Below are positions 1 through 10,998 of a DNA stretch of 64,000 bases, in pieces (the first letter of the stretch is position 1; every line of letters starts with the position of its first letter). The translations under genes were made by a program, and so were the position numbers. This stretch comes from Daphnia pulex (lineage: Eukaryota; Arthropoda; Branchiopoda; Diplostraca; Daphniidae). The stretch is taken from positions 5,270,001 through 5,334,000 of the forward strand of contig NC_060027.1 in NCBI RefSeq assembly GCF_021134715.1, written 5' to 3'. The notes under the pieces are model-generated. The model was given only the letters and a program-made list of their open reading frames with translations. It was not told where the DNA came from and made no database searches.

Positions 1-236
1 CTTCTGGAAGACACATTTCATCCATTCCAGGTTTTTGAGCTTCATCTCCAGAATCTGTAATTACCAAAACAGATTATTCCACCTTAATATTTATTAAAAT
101 TTAGAGCTTATATTACCTTTCAAAACATCCTCCATTTCTTCTTCAGTTACGGCTCCTGCCTGATCTCCGTACATATCATCATCCTGGATTTGATCAACTT
201 CAAGATCCGATTGGTCTTGTTCGAAAAGATAACGTG
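1..236 (-). CDS. Partial gene, two acidic exons running off the left edge
   Basis: Two exon-like pieces can be read on the minus strand. The upstream one ends at 117 in a GTAAT donor and encodes an acidic stretch containing DDDMYGDQ and TEEEMEDVLK. A 62-bp intron (55-116) with a CAG acceptor leads into a second piece (54 down to 1) beginning DSGDEAQKPG. The join is in phase 1, as in the acidic-protein genes at 13.5-16.0 kb and 24.2 kb, so it may belong to the same kind of gene. No start codon is visible and an in-frame stop lies just upstream of the first piece, so its true 5' boundary is unclear. Function unknown. The gene continues outside the window. Confidence 0.35.
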
Positions 237-283
237 TCAAATTACCTTACTGAAATTGATGAGAATAATTAAAGATGATAACA

Positions 284-511
284 CTAGTGTTGGTTGATTG
301 TACCCCCGATTTTTTCTGGGACTGAGCTGTACAGAGGTATGATATGCGAATAAGGGCCCGACAACCCTCCAATATCTTCGGATGGATTGAGATGCATGTA
401 TCCTAGAAGAAATAACTCTCTATATCCGTCACTAATATGGCAGCCATCGTAATAATTGAGAGGTCCAAAGAAGATTTGAGATATTGTCTCTGTGGTTGAG
501 CCGGTAAACTA
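284..511 (-). other. Open frame of about 75 codons, unrecognised
   Basis: This minus-strand frame is open between two stops and lacks an obvious start. It reads as protein-like sequence (it includes YYDGCHISDGYRELFLLGYM and a stretch rich in Pro, Gly and Ser). It could be an exon of the partial gene at the left edge or a fragment of a mobile element. No domain is recognised and no convincing splice sites were found. The flanking 512-1812 region holds no other supportable gene. Confidence 0.2.
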
Positions 512-1812
512 TTGGTCTACTCTGTTCTTAATTATTTGTCAAGCAGCTGGAGGGGGGACATATCGTATTCACCACATTACTGGGCTTTGGCGTCTCTGGA
601 GGATGGGCATAGGTTTTAATTGCCACAAGAGCAACCTCATAAAATAAAGAATAATATGCAAAAGAAGAAGGGCATGAAGCGGGTCAAGAGACAACAGAGC
701 ATGGAAACGAGAGAAGACAAAGAAGGAATGCAAACCACCACCTATAACTTCTTGCAGAGATGTGTCTAAACCTATTAGAAAATCAGCAGGAATGTGACTA
801 AATTTGTGTTGAAAGATTCGAGTCTGTGAGTTGAGTGTCAAGTCTGTTTACCTATTTTCTCTTTTATTCAAGTGGTTGTACATTGAATTTCTCAAACTCT
901 GTGGGTAAGATCTTTAATATATCTTCGCATCAAACGGTTCTTCCTAAGCACAGGTGAAAATGATGGTGAATTCGTCAATCAGCAAAGGAACATGATTGCA
1001 TTTTGTAATCAAACCAATTGCGAGAAATTTTTAGCTATGTTGGGCCGATTTGAATGTGATTTATTTATTTTTCGATAAGATGAGAAGAAGGGTGAGACGA
1101 AGGTGGCAAAAGACGTCAAAATGGGAAGATCTGGAAAAAAAAATTAAAGCTCCGAAGAGAACCAGAACTTCTCATCCCATATTTTGTCAAAAAAATTAGA
1201 GCCACGACCAAATCCAGAGGTGCTTTGGAAAAGTATCAGATGAACACGACGATAGCCTAAATTTACCAGTAGTAGCAAAGCAAACAGGGGAGATTTTTCA
1301 TTCATCCTAGTAAATTACTGAAACTCAAAGAGCATACGTTTCCATCTCTTGCACCAACATCAATTTAGTGACGCACGTAAATATCAAACGTGCTTTTAGC
1401 ACAGAGAAAGACATAAAATCAGCAAAACTAACACAATTAAAGTAGCCCTATTTCAATTGCTCCTCTTCATTTAAAATAATTTTCATCTTCTTTACATTTC
1501 TTATGATGATCCAGCGGGATCAGTCGTGCCAGCTTGTCAATGTCATGTCATTTATGTATATCTGTGACAGCATTTAGTAAGGAACATACAGATATATACA
1601 TAGACTCAATCAACAAAATGATCCTACAGCCGAAGACAACAAGCACTCATCGATGTCCTTATACTGCATTTTAAATATTCCGAGGAGCTCCAAGTAGTAA
1701 GTAACGAAGCTATTATAAATTGAATTCGTATTTTTTTCGAATAGTCAATTACATTTTCCTGATTTATTTCTAAACGGGTAAGTATTTATCGACTCTTCAT
1801 TTCATTTAACAG
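512..1812. other. Non-coding AT-rich interval
   Basis: No coding exon, RNA gene or clear repeat can be supported here. A 90-codon minus-strand frame at 569-841 has a hydrophobic low-complexity composition and no splice context, so it was not called. The last few hundred bases lead into the TTTAACAG acceptor of the kinase remnant at 1813. Confidence 0.4.
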
Positions 1813-2769
1813 TTACAATTGATAAAATCATAAAACTTGGTGAAGGATCTTTGGGAACAGTTTACAGAGGAAAACGCAAGGGCATTCCCGTTGCTGTTAA
1901 AGAAATTTAGTTACAAAACATGGATACAAAACTTTTTTAAAGAGAAGAAAAAGAAAACATTTTGGTGGAACACAAAAATGTGTTGAAATTATGGGACATC
2001 CGTCATTCCAATGACAATAGTTTCTTGTATAGCTGACATATGAAAATCTATTTTATAATAAAAAGAAATTAATTTCTTCTATTTATTATTGCAGGCAATG
2101 GGTATTAGAGTTGTGTGCTGGAACACTTAAAGACCACAGCGTTGGGAAGTATGTATGCCGGAAAACACGATGTTCTTTTATCAGTTAACCAATTGATTAC
2201 TTTACATCCACTCGAATAGTTTAGTGCATCGCGATCTTAAACCTGAAAATCTGCTCATCTCAGTGACAACACCCGTACAAATGAAAATATCCGATCTCGG
2301 TTTTGTTAAAAGAACAGACGAGAATGGCTGCTTTTCTCAGAGTGAAATCAGAGGAAGTCGTTTATGGATGGCACCTGAAATGCTAGAAAATTTTGATTTA
2401 ACTTGTCTTCTTCCCAAGGAAATGTTTGCGGTCGACATATATTCCATGGGTTTCAGTATTCTTTCATATATCAGGAGGGTTTCATGCTTTCTTCAGGGAA
2501 GGTAAAATTTTGTATATGAAAAATTTTGAACTGGTTCGAGGAAAAATCATTGGGAATGATCCTGTTGTGCTACATTGCTGTAAAGGTTGCCATTTTCTTT
2601 TACTGAAATTATTTGAAATAGTTCATTACCATTTATTTTTCAAAATGTAGATTGTTTAACGCCTCTACTTTTTAACTTGATTGGAAATATGATCAAACCC
2701 AAAGAAGAAAGGACAAATTTACCTGAAGTCATAAAAATATTGAGAAAAGAATTGTTTTCTTCGCGTTAG
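1813..2769 (+). pseudogene. IRE1-like protein kinase remnant
   Basis: A Ser/Thr kinase domain resembling the IRE1 endoribonuclease/kinase family can be read across at least three exons. Seen in order: the glycine loop (GEGSLGTVYRG) and VAVKEI lysine at 1830-1905, the hinge (WVLELCAGTL) after an intron near 2095, the catalytic HRDLKPEN at 2227-2250, a DLG in place of DFG, the RGSRLWMAPEML activation and P+1 segment, and a C-lobe end (ERTNLPEVIKILRKEL) after a further intron ending at 2650. It is broken: in-frame TAG and TAA lie in the N-lobe, the frame shifts between the hinge and the catalytic loop, a TGA precedes YIHS, and there is another shift near 2470. No luminal, transmembrane or RNase (KEN) segment is visible. 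The gene is followed directly by a WD40 gene on the same strand. Confidence 0.75.
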
Positions 2770-2806
2770 TGTAACTTTTCATTGTGAAATCCCAAATAAT
2801 CGGTTT

Positions 2807-4254
2807 TTGCTATCCAAACAAGGTCAATTCAAAGTAGTGATGCTGTCTGTGTTGAAAGAAGGAGTTTCTGTAAATCGCTTCCACCCTATCGAACCAATTC
2901 TCGTCTGCGGCTTTGATGAGCAATTGGTTTGTTTTTCTGCGGAAAACTTTTCCATTCCTTGTTCTAATTGGAAGATGGAAAAAAATCATCTTTGCAGTCT
3001 CAATACAAAAACAATTCAAGCAATGGAATGGAATGTAATAGATCCTTCAATATTTTACCAAATTTTATAGCCAGAGCCAGTTAACTATTTTCAAATTTCT
3101 TATTGTATATTTTTTAGTGGACGGATCCCAATTGGCTGCCATCTTTGGTAAAAGTCACGTCATTGCATGGGATTACTTAAAACGCGAAATTTTGGTTTCT
3201 ATTAATTTACCGAAAAGTATTAATAGCATCGTTTGGAAACCCATCAGACAAAATATCTGTGCTCTTTTTCATCCCTTGGTAAGTCCTTTTTTCGTTTGTG
3301 TTAGTGAAACGTCTTTTGATTTATATTTTCTAAAACACAAAGATTATAACAGCAAAATTTACCTTGTTTGTTTTTAGGATGTGTCATTTTCTCATTTTTT
3401 TTTAAATCTGCAGCGTCCCATGATACCACCTTCTTTTCCTAAATTTTTTTTATATTTTCTATCTTTTTACCCTCATTCATGTCTCAGATTGGAAACACAG
3501 TTATTTTCTTGGATTCCTCATCTGTCGAAAGGGGGATAATTCCTTCCTCTTAGAGAATGGCGACATTGATGTTTATGTTATTTGCGAATCAAAAGAGCCG
3601 GAAGTCGTAAAAAAATTCAAACACGACGTGAGTTTTGATGTTGAAACGTTTTCATGTGAATGTAAATAATCGTCATTATTTTTTATTATTTATTTCTTTA
3701 AGGATTGCGAATCTGATATGTAATGAGACTATAAGACGAAGTATTTGGCCACTTTTTCTTGTGATGAATGTATGAAGGTAAAAGATATTCGGTTATTGGA
3801 ATGATCATGCCATCTTAAACTTGTCGTTTCCCGTAGATTTGGTCAATGGACAGTGACCAACTCGTTCACACCCTGAAGATCAACCCTGGATGTCGCATTT
3901 TTTCTTGTTGTTTGAAGGAGAAAAAACAGAAGAGAAGGGAATAGACGCGACCAGAATATTTGCGAAAAACTTATTTGTGCTGGGTGAGTTGATAAACGGA
4001 CTTGTTTTGTGAAAAAAACAAAAACGCCTCTACTTTTATTTTGGCGGTCAAATAAGTGGCGGAGATAAATTTCAGGTTTTTTTCATTTCGCTAGTGGAAT
4101 GGACAACGGGCAGATTGTTGTGAGGACTGATTTTGAAGAGAATATAAACCAAATTCTTAATCAATATTACCTTTCAATACTTTCGCTTTCTTTTTCACCT
4201 GGTGGGCGCTTTCTGTCGGCATTGGATGCAAGTGGAAAAATAGTTAAATCAGGT
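2807..4254 (+). pseudogene. WD40-repeat protein gene, probably decayed
   Basis: Several exon-sized pieces give beta-propeller-like repeats. At 2822-3037 there is VNRFHPIEPILVCGF; at 3118-3280 DGSQLAAIFGKSHVIAWDY and a GTAAGT donor; at 3550-3628 an exon containing ENGDIDVYVICESKEPE with a GTGAGT donor; at 3710-3945 KYLATFSC, then an intron, then IWSMDSDQLVHTLK, a classic WD repeat ending; and at about 4090-4252 a piece ending LSFSPGGRFLSALDASG. Splice sites are credible, but the first two pieces do not join in frame and two pieces carry stops. It is therefore probably a pseudogene or needs an unusual exon choice. The WD40 identification rests on the LATxSxDExxKIW and FSPGGRFL signatures; the subfamily is unknown. 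Confidence 0.5.
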
Positions 4255-4379
4255 AAAACAATAAATTATGTATGATGAATCATGAATGTTGCGCAATGTC
4301 CGTCTGCATCAATTGATATTTAATTATATCAGGAAATCATGTGTTTGGTGTCATGATAGCATATTCATTATAAGGTAGC

Positions 4380-4690
4380 ATTCTTGGCCACAGAGGGACC
4401 TAATTACCCTAATGAGCCTTTAGAGCCAATTTGCCCAATGTCACCCTTGTTTCCTTTTGCTCCGTTTAAACCAGATCACCTTGGTCGATTGTTCAACATC
4501 TCCCTTTGGACCTGTTTCCCCAGGGGGTCCGATATATGGTGAGATGGGTCGACATCCCCCTCTATTTCATTCGATGGACCAGTGTCTCCCTTTTGTCGAA
4601 TGTCTCCCTTTTCGCCTGAGAATCCGAATGTGCCATTTACATTTGTTTCTTCTATACATTTGTACAAGGTCAAATATTTAGATAATACCA
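4380..4690 (-). pseudogene. Collagen-like Gly-X-Y segment, decayed
   Basis: On the minus strand Gly-X-Y triplets appear in two reading frames: GEKGDIRQKGDTGPS, then after a frameshift IGPPGETGPKGDVE, then after a stop GNKGDIGQIGSKGSLG. The pieces are collinear and together make up about 100 residues of a collagen triple-helical region broken by frameshifts and at least two stop codons. No signal peptide, NC1 or other flanking domain is present, so only part of the helix survives. Confidence 0.7.
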
Positions 4691-4849
4691 AATTTCAAAC
4701 TGATATAATGAAATAATTAAGAAAAAAGTATTTCTATCGTAAGAATTTGTATGCTAACCCAATTCTCTCTTATCACCTTAAGTTCTGACGGCTCCAACTC
4801 CAATTTCTCTCTTGCTACCGCCCAGGTGGCACACATCCCTGCAACAGAC

Positions 4850-5390
4850 TCTGTTTCCCATTTTCTGGGAAACATACTGAAAACAGATCTGTAACACCTC
4901 TGAATTAGGTGTGATTTTCAATGTCTGTAATCTGCATTTAACACATGCCTGTACCTACACTGGTTATCCATTGTAATACATTGAATATATTTTCTTTGTC
5001 TCACTGGCTTTAAACAGACAAGTAACTCCTCTGTTTTAACAAATATTTCCATACTTTGGCTTACAGACTTCATACAGGGTATGGAAAATATTCTGTTTTA
5101 CACCTGTTTCACTAAATAAGTATCACAGCTATGGGTCAGAACTGTAACATCTTTTGATAACGTACTCAGTGACACAGACTTTAAAAAGAGTATTTTAAAA
5201 CAGTCTGGATTACCCTTTGTTCACAGAAAAAGTTTCCCAGCACTGGATCAGGAACTCAACAACTATGGGTAACGGTACTCTCGATACAAGACTTCATGCA
5301 AGGTATTTTAGAATAGTCTGTATTACCCAGCTTGGTTTACAGAGAATGTTTCACAACAATGAAACAGAGCTGTAACAGCCATCAGCTTTC
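4850..5390. repeat. Degenerate ~111-bp tandem repeat array
   Basis: Three clear, diverged copies of one motif (CAGACTT, ~12 bp, GGTATTTTA-like, then a CTGTWTTACMC-like end) start near 5064, 5175 and 5288, giving spacings of about 111 and 113 bp. Associated GTTTCAC..CTGTAACA segments repeat with the same spacing, and weaker copies extend back toward 4850. Units share perhaps two thirds of their bases by eye. No coding potential is apparent. It could be an old minisatellite or the internal repeat of a mobile element. Confidence 0.6.
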
Positions 5391-5996
5391 ATAATTTTGA
5401 TGACTATAATCACTAGTTCAAGAAGTGTGTAGCGCCGTGCATCAGTTATTATGATCTTTGCTTCCAGTGGTTACATCAAATTGGATAATGGTTCAAACCG
5501 CCCGGAAGAGTATTTTGAAGTTGACAGTTTTGGTTTCTGTAATTTCAGAATGATTTTCACTGGTATAAAAAAGAATGTGTGATCCGTGATCTTTAATTAC
5601 GAACTTTGGGTACATAAAAAAAACCTTACTGATAAGTAAAGTAACAGCATGTTTATTTCGGTTTACATTAGAAAGCTCTTTGTCAATAATAAAATCCCAG
5701 ATAGGAATTTTTGTCTCAAGGCGGGACCAAAGCCGTGCGGCTGGTGCGGTGGGCACAGGGGAATCTCTAAGATGTCCCATTGCGAGCCCTTATTTGAATG
5801 CGTTACTCATTTTTCATCTTGTCGGATACGTCATTTTTTACTCCCTCTCGTACAAGTCTCTGATGCGTCCCGTTTTTATTTTTTGGCTCCTTCTTGACAC
5901 ATAGAAAATTTCGGAGAAACTGTCTTTGTGTTTTCGCGGCAAAGTTTGATTCTAAAATCTTATTATAACCTTTATCTTCAAAACTACAAACATGAA

Positions 5997-6062
5997 TTCG
6001 TGGCACATCTGTATAGTACTGGCCTCTCACCACGACGATCCGGGTTCGATCCCCGGTTCAGG
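5997..6062 (+). tRNA. tRNA-Glu(CUC)-like sequence, degenerate
   Basis: A perfect TPsiC arm (CCGGG, loop TTCGATC, CCCGG at 6040-6056) contains a canonical B box, GGTTCGATCC. Upstream, CCTCTCACCACG aligns with the anticodon arm of eukaryotic tRNA-Glu with a CTC anticodon, and TCTGTATAGTACTGG resembles its D arm, but bases are missing there and the acceptor stem does not pair. It is therefore more likely a tRNA pseudogene or the head of a tRNA-derived SINE than a working tRNA. Confidence 0.4.
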
Positions 6063-6768
6063 TTGCATATTTCTTCAACAGCGCTGTTAGTATGCAGTCG
6101 ATTTAAGTAGTGTGTCCGGTAACCCTTTGCATACTTTGACAAATAAACTTGTCGTCCGGATATCCGGATCAGCGTTCGTGAAGAAATGTCGGCACAGCAA
6201 ACACTCATAAGAAAAAGAAGAGTAAAGAAAAAGGAACGAAATTCAGAGTCCAGAAAAAGATTTATTATTAATGACTTCTTGAGATCCTTTTTCCGTCCCA
6301 AGTACGTCTAATGTCCATCCAATGGGACGGGATAAGGACCGCTATGAGATCTCGGCGAAGCGGACATTGTCCATACGTAAAAGACGTCCTAGGAATGTAA
6401 ACTTGGGAATCTGCTATGTGCCAAGTACATCTCAGACGTCTCAAAGTGACGTGTTTTGTGCGTCTATGGGACTGCAGTGTGCTATCTGGGATTGATTGCA
6501 TGAGTTTTTCATCATGGAAAACCACGTCAATACTTTAGTCAATGAAATGCACGTAAATTTGTACATAGTCAATTAGCTGTCAATCAGATTTTCAAATCAG
6601 TCAAACACAATTTCTACCATTCTACATTGTATGAAGTAAAGGAACAACCAACCATTTATCTCCGTTCTCAGAGTCTTGAAAAGGAAGGACAACGCATTTT
6701 AGGGCTGTTTTAACCTCCGTTATTGGAAAAGTTGTTTTTCTTCTACTTAGTTCATCGCAAACATATAT

Positions 6769-7325
6769 TCACAGATCGGTGGCTTGCATAGGGAATGTGA
6801 AAAAGTTAAATTTTGATCCATCTTCGTCTTCAGTTATATAATGTGCCTGGGCTTTAATGACTTTACAGCCTTTTTTCATTGTGGCAATTTTGTAAATAGA
6901 AGTGTTAGATATCATAATAAAAGAATCTGCCATTGATGAATCCTCTCGCAAGAAATCAAAAATACTAGCTTTATTATACTGATGAGGATTTGATTCCTCA
7001 AAGTGCAATCGTTCGTTGTACCGTCTGTAATATTGAGCCAAAGGTTTGATGGTTCAATTAATTTCCTGCTTCATTTTTCCTAGATAAGACTCAAACGGGA
7101 AACCACTAATATAATTAAAAGTGATGATTTATGGAAGCTACAGTCATCTGTGAGGTAAATTAAATTGTGAAAAAAGTAAACAAGATGGTGAGCACCATAA
7201 ATAACACCAAAATCGTGGACATTTTTCCGAAGACACTGGTTAGCGAACACAATCTGTTTTCTTTGGAAAAAATGACAGTAAAAGTCACATAGCAGCTTAG
7301 AAATACAAGAAATTATTAAACTCAT
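6769..7325 (-). pseudogene. Transposase-domain protein remnant
   Basis: The minus strand carries a sequence like the conserved C-terminal block of the widespread eukaryotic uncharacterised transposase-domain proteins. Seen in order are VHDFGVIYGAHHLVYFFHNL and DDCSFHKSSL, then after a frameshift FPFESYLGKMKQEIN, an in-frame TGA, and PLAQYYRRYNERLHF, ending in about 75 further residues up to a stop at 6769. In intact relatives the equivalent text is approximately YG..N..YNVH.L.HL.DD....G.L...S.FPFEN.LG followed by ..PLAQ..RR..E. The frameshift near 7095 and the TGA show this copy is decayed. The small frame at 7503-7667 on the same strand could be a 5' exon. Confidence 0.65.
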
Positions 7326-7502
7326 CTTCTGGCAAAGCTTCTTTTAAAATAATCAAACCTGTTTAAAAATAAAATGTCGGAAAATCAGTTGTTTTCCAGC
7401 GTCCCAACTTCTTTGATGGTTGTCCTTTGTGGTTGAATTCATTTGGAAGATATTTACAAAATAATTAGATTAATTCATCAAATTACTTTATAAATTTAAC
7501 AT

Positions 7503-7667
7503 TCAGAAAAAACGTTTTTTATGGTTTTTCCAGTGATCAGGACTTTCAATTTGCACTAAATTTTGAATGTCGTTGTAGCCAAGTTCTTTTACAATTTTTA
7601 CAACATCGGGAGCCAACATTAGTCTATTCCTTTTAAGTGTATCATACACTTCTACTTCGAAGCTCAT
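7503..7667 (-). CDS. Small protein or first exon, 54 residues
   Basis: An ATG at 7667 opens a 54-codon frame (beginning MSFEVEVYDTLKRN and containing DVVKIVKELGY) that ends in TGA at 7503. Composition is typical of a soluble helical domain with little low complexity. It lies on the same strand as, and upstream of, the transposase-domain remnant at 6769-7325, so it could be the N-terminal exon of that element. No family is recognised. Confidence 0.35.
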   Translation of the reverse strand: MSFEVEVYDTLKRNRLMLAPDVVKIVKELGYNDIQNLVQIESPDHWKNHKKRFF

Positions 7668-8029
7668 TTCCCTATTTATCTATATATTAATATTTATCAA
7701 ATGTATATAATCCAACTCCGAAGTATAATAAGGAAAAACAAAAATAGGAATAGAAAACCAATCCAATTAAACAAAAACCTTGACAGTGTCACTTTTGATG
7801 ACTTTCAGAACGCTATTATCGTCTGCAAAGGTTCTTTCGATTTCCCCGATTTTTCTCCAATTTTCCCTGATTTCCCATCAACTGAACCAGGGGGAAAAGA
7901 GTCGACAACCACTTGAAAAAATTGCTTTTGTTCACGTATTTTTTAAATATATTTCTCCCGTGTAGCAAATATGGGAGTTCTGGTAAGAATAAAACGCCTT
8001 AAGAAAATTTTGCAGAGGAAGAAGATGCC

Positions 8030-9285
8030 AAACAGGACACTTCTTGGACCTCTTGGACCTGGTATTATGCCGCTCTGGTGATTCTCTAGTCCTCTCAGCC
8101 GATGTAACGGATATATTCAGTGACCACTTTGTCGTTCAGTGCACACTGCGAATCTCTAAGCCTCTGTTGCCGCTCAATAAGATAATCTTCAGACCGTTGA
8201 AAAAGATAGAAATTGCTAGCTTTGCTAGCGATATGGGTCCTACCTATTACCTGTCATAACCGAACCAGCTTCGACATGTGAGGCTCTGCTTCACAGTCAG
8301 GGGTTCTTCGCCTGTGTTTGCTGGTTCAATTATGAGATCGCTGAGGCGAGAAAAGTTTGCGGACGAGCAGAAAGAAGATAGAGACTGCGTAAGCTGACTG
8401 TCGACAAGGAAATACTGCTGGAGGTTCGGGATACCCTCTCAACAATGATCCGAATGGCAAAGACTTCATATCTTCGTAACAAGATCTCAGAATCTGGAAA
8501 TGATCGAAGGGCGTTGTTGTATCTCCTCAACCAGTTCCTTTCACGGAAGCAGGACATCACGCTACCTCAGCACAAATCGCCTAAAAATATTTTGAATATC
8601 TTGGGCTCCTACTTCCAGGCAAAGATTCTGGATATTTGGAGTGGACTGGATTCGATCCCTGTTAGTGACTCCGAGGACATCCCGCTTTCTTTTGTTAGTG
8701 AAAAGTTCAGTTCCTTTCGCCCTGTTTCTTTTACTGCCATCAATGATAAATTACTCCCCCTCTAAACCTTGTTGCTTGAATCCAATTCTGACTTTTCTCC
8801 TTAAGCAATTAATCCCTGTTCTTGCCTCTCCAATTAGTCAAATTTTTAACTTGTCACTGTCTTCTAGTCATATGCCTACTGTCCTTAAAAGTGCTAAGAT
8901 AACCCCTTTACTGAAGAAAACTGGCCTTGATCCGGACTGTCTCTCGAATTACCGTCGAATTTCCAATCTTCCTCCTCTTATTTCCAAGCTCATCGAGCGC
9001 ACTGTTGCCACGCAGACTGTAACCCATTTCACTGACAATTATCTCTTTATGCCCGTCCAATCTGCGTATCACTCTGGTCATTCGATCGAGACTGCACTGG
9101 TTCGGGTCTTCAATGATCTTCTACAGAGAAGACAGAGAAACAGAGAAGACCTTAAATAATACATCATGTGATATCTACAGTTTATCCAATCACAATACCA
9201 CTGATTGCTCAAAAACAAAGGCGAACAACGCTGGGTCCTATCTCCGTCGACCTTTAAAAGGCGTTAAGCCCTAGTTTTTATTATC
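8030..9285 (+). mobile_element. Non-LTR retrotransposon (CR1/L2-like), internally deleted
   Basis: Three collinear coding remains lie on the plus strand. At about 8044-8260 is the end of an AP-endonuclease domain with the SDHFVV motif. At about 8330-8760 is a linker including AKTSYLRNKISESGND. At about 8760-9150 is the start of a reverse transcriptase: KITPLLKK, LSNYRRISNLP (normally YRPISNLP), LIERTVA and QSAYHSGHSIETALV. The reading frame then stops, and none of the catalytic palm (YADD) follows. A 3'-end-like sequence (ACCTTTAAAAGGCGTTAAGC) appears at about 9250. The copy is 5'-truncated, frameshifted between parts and lacks most of the RT, so it cannot be autonomous. A separate LINE 3' end lies at 16464. 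Confidence 0.8.
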
Positions 9286-9462
9286 ATGAGTCTAAGGACT
9301 GTTTTAAAATACTTAGAGCTAAGCAGGAAAAGTCAGATGGAAATCGCGAAGAATTTTCAGTATCGTTTGACTAGCTGCTATTTCCCAACTCAAGTCAAAG
9401 AAGAATTAAAAAATATTCAATTTGATAAGATCATTGGTTTAGCGGAAGTGTTACTTTCATAA
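9286..9462 (+). CDS. Hypothetical 58-residue protein
   Basis: An ATG immediately after the LINE 3' end opens 58 codons (MSLRTVLKYLELSRKSQ..., ending EELKNIQFDKIIGLAEVLLS) to a TAA. The sequence is amphipathic and helix-prone with ordinary composition, so it reads more like protein than chance, but no homologue is recognised and no splice sites or promoter are evident. It could be the tail of another mobile element. Confidence 0.25.
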   Translation: MSLRTVLKYLELSRKSQMEIAKNFQYRLTSCYFPTQVKEELKNIQFDKIIGLAEVLLS

Positions 9463-10700
9463 TAAAACCTAATTTTTCCCACCCTTTTGTTTTCTCAGTA
9501 TTCTATGTCTTAAACCGACGACTGATGTTCAAAAATTCATCCTATTTATGGATGATTTATGCTTGCTTAGTCTTTTTCCACTAACGGTACGATACACTAC
9601 TGTGATTGTCTTTCTCTTACATATCTAGTATATCCTGGTAATTATACTGTCGGATATTGCTTATCTAAAGTCAACAGGTTGTTCTGCAGCAGCCGATCTC
9701 ACAGTGCGAAAGCTTCCAGTCCATGAAAAGACGGGGCACGAAAGGGGGGTGTCAAAATCCATAGGTTTCCCCCAGGACCGAAATACTGACCTCTAGTTTA
9801 CTTCTCTCACCACTCGACCAACTGTTCTGATCGGTGGAGACGATCAAAAAGGCCCCGACGAAATAGGACCGGAAATAGGACCGGAAGAAATTGGACTTCC
9901 GAAACTAACGTAAATTACACGAAAGTTTTTCTACGATGGAATAGACTTGACTTTGTCAGGATCCATACCTTGGTTATTCCGCATCATAATCTTCCGCTCT
10001 AATCACAAGACTAGTCTTAACTAACATTAATTATTATATTTTTTATGCATACCTTATCACTTAAGAATTATTAAAAGAACAAGTGGTGGCCTGGAGTGGT
10101 ATAGAATCACCAAGAGAATTACCAATCACCAAGTACAGATGAGGTGATCAAAATTTTAGCAAGTCCTACTTAGTTGAACTCAATTTTTTTTAGCGTAAAC
10201 TTTTTGTTAGAATGGCTAAAATAATAAGAATTAAACAAGGTTTTAAACATAATTCTTAAACGTTTAAAAATTAAATGGTATTTTACTGACAAGGAATCAA
10301 ATAAAATTGCTAAATCCCTCAATAGCGAACAAAAAATTATAATAAAAGTGGTGCCCCTGCTGACAAGACCCCCCTCGAGATTTCTAGCTGGATCCTCTAT
10401 TCATTTTTTTTTTTTCATTTTCATTCTTTCAAAATTTGACAGAAAACTGCGTTTGTTCGCGAAGACTTGGATTCCCTTAACCTATATTCAATCACGACCA
10501 CTAGATGCCACGATATGTTTTTTTTTAATATTTTTTATACCAGCCGATAGAGGGTTGAGGTTGAGGCAGGGAAACTCGCCAAGTAAAGCAAAGTCCATTT
10601 CTTTCCAATACGCCAAGCTTTGAGGGTATCTGGGTATCTGGGGATTTGACATTTCTTCGACTTTTAACTTATTTTAGACTTTTCTCCTTTTCTTTCGGCA
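9463..10700. other. Interval without supportable genes
   Basis: Frames here are short and lack splice context. A 91-codon plus-strand frame at 10348-10623 is rich in Phe and Ile from a poly-T tract and is considered spurious. No transposon domains or tandem repeats are obvious. Confidence 0.4.
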
Positions 10701-10724
10701 TTCAAATTTTGCTCCATTGCCATT

Positions 10725-10890
10725 CTAATCCTCATCCTCGCTGATGCTACAATCGGAGAAAGCGTTCGAAAGATCGCTATCTTCGTCCGAGGTGTTGTTG
10801 TTCCTCGCCTCCAATGCCAACTCGGCCTTTTTGGCTTTCTTCTTTCGAAGACTTCTTTCGTTTGTGTTCCCGTTCAACTGTGTTTTTTTT
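10725..10890 (-). pseudogene. Acidic-protein array, unit A (terminal exon)
   Basis: This is the most diverged copy of the last exon of the array family. On the minus strand it encodes a Lys-rich segment (KKAKKAELALEA), then TSDEDSDLSNAFSDC, then a short acidic tail and TAG at 10725. A small indel breaks the frame near the 5' side, at the duplicated RKKSSKE segment, so it cannot join the basic start seen in other copies. The ATG after the stop (MAMEQNL...) is one base out of frame, unlike in units B to F. Confidence 0.55.
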
Positions 10891-10998
10891 GTACAAATTT
10901 TAATTTTTTAACCGTACAATGAAAGACAGACACAGTTTAATTTTTTACAAGTGTTTTTATTATCGACAAAACACAGGAATTGATACAATTTTTAAGAC

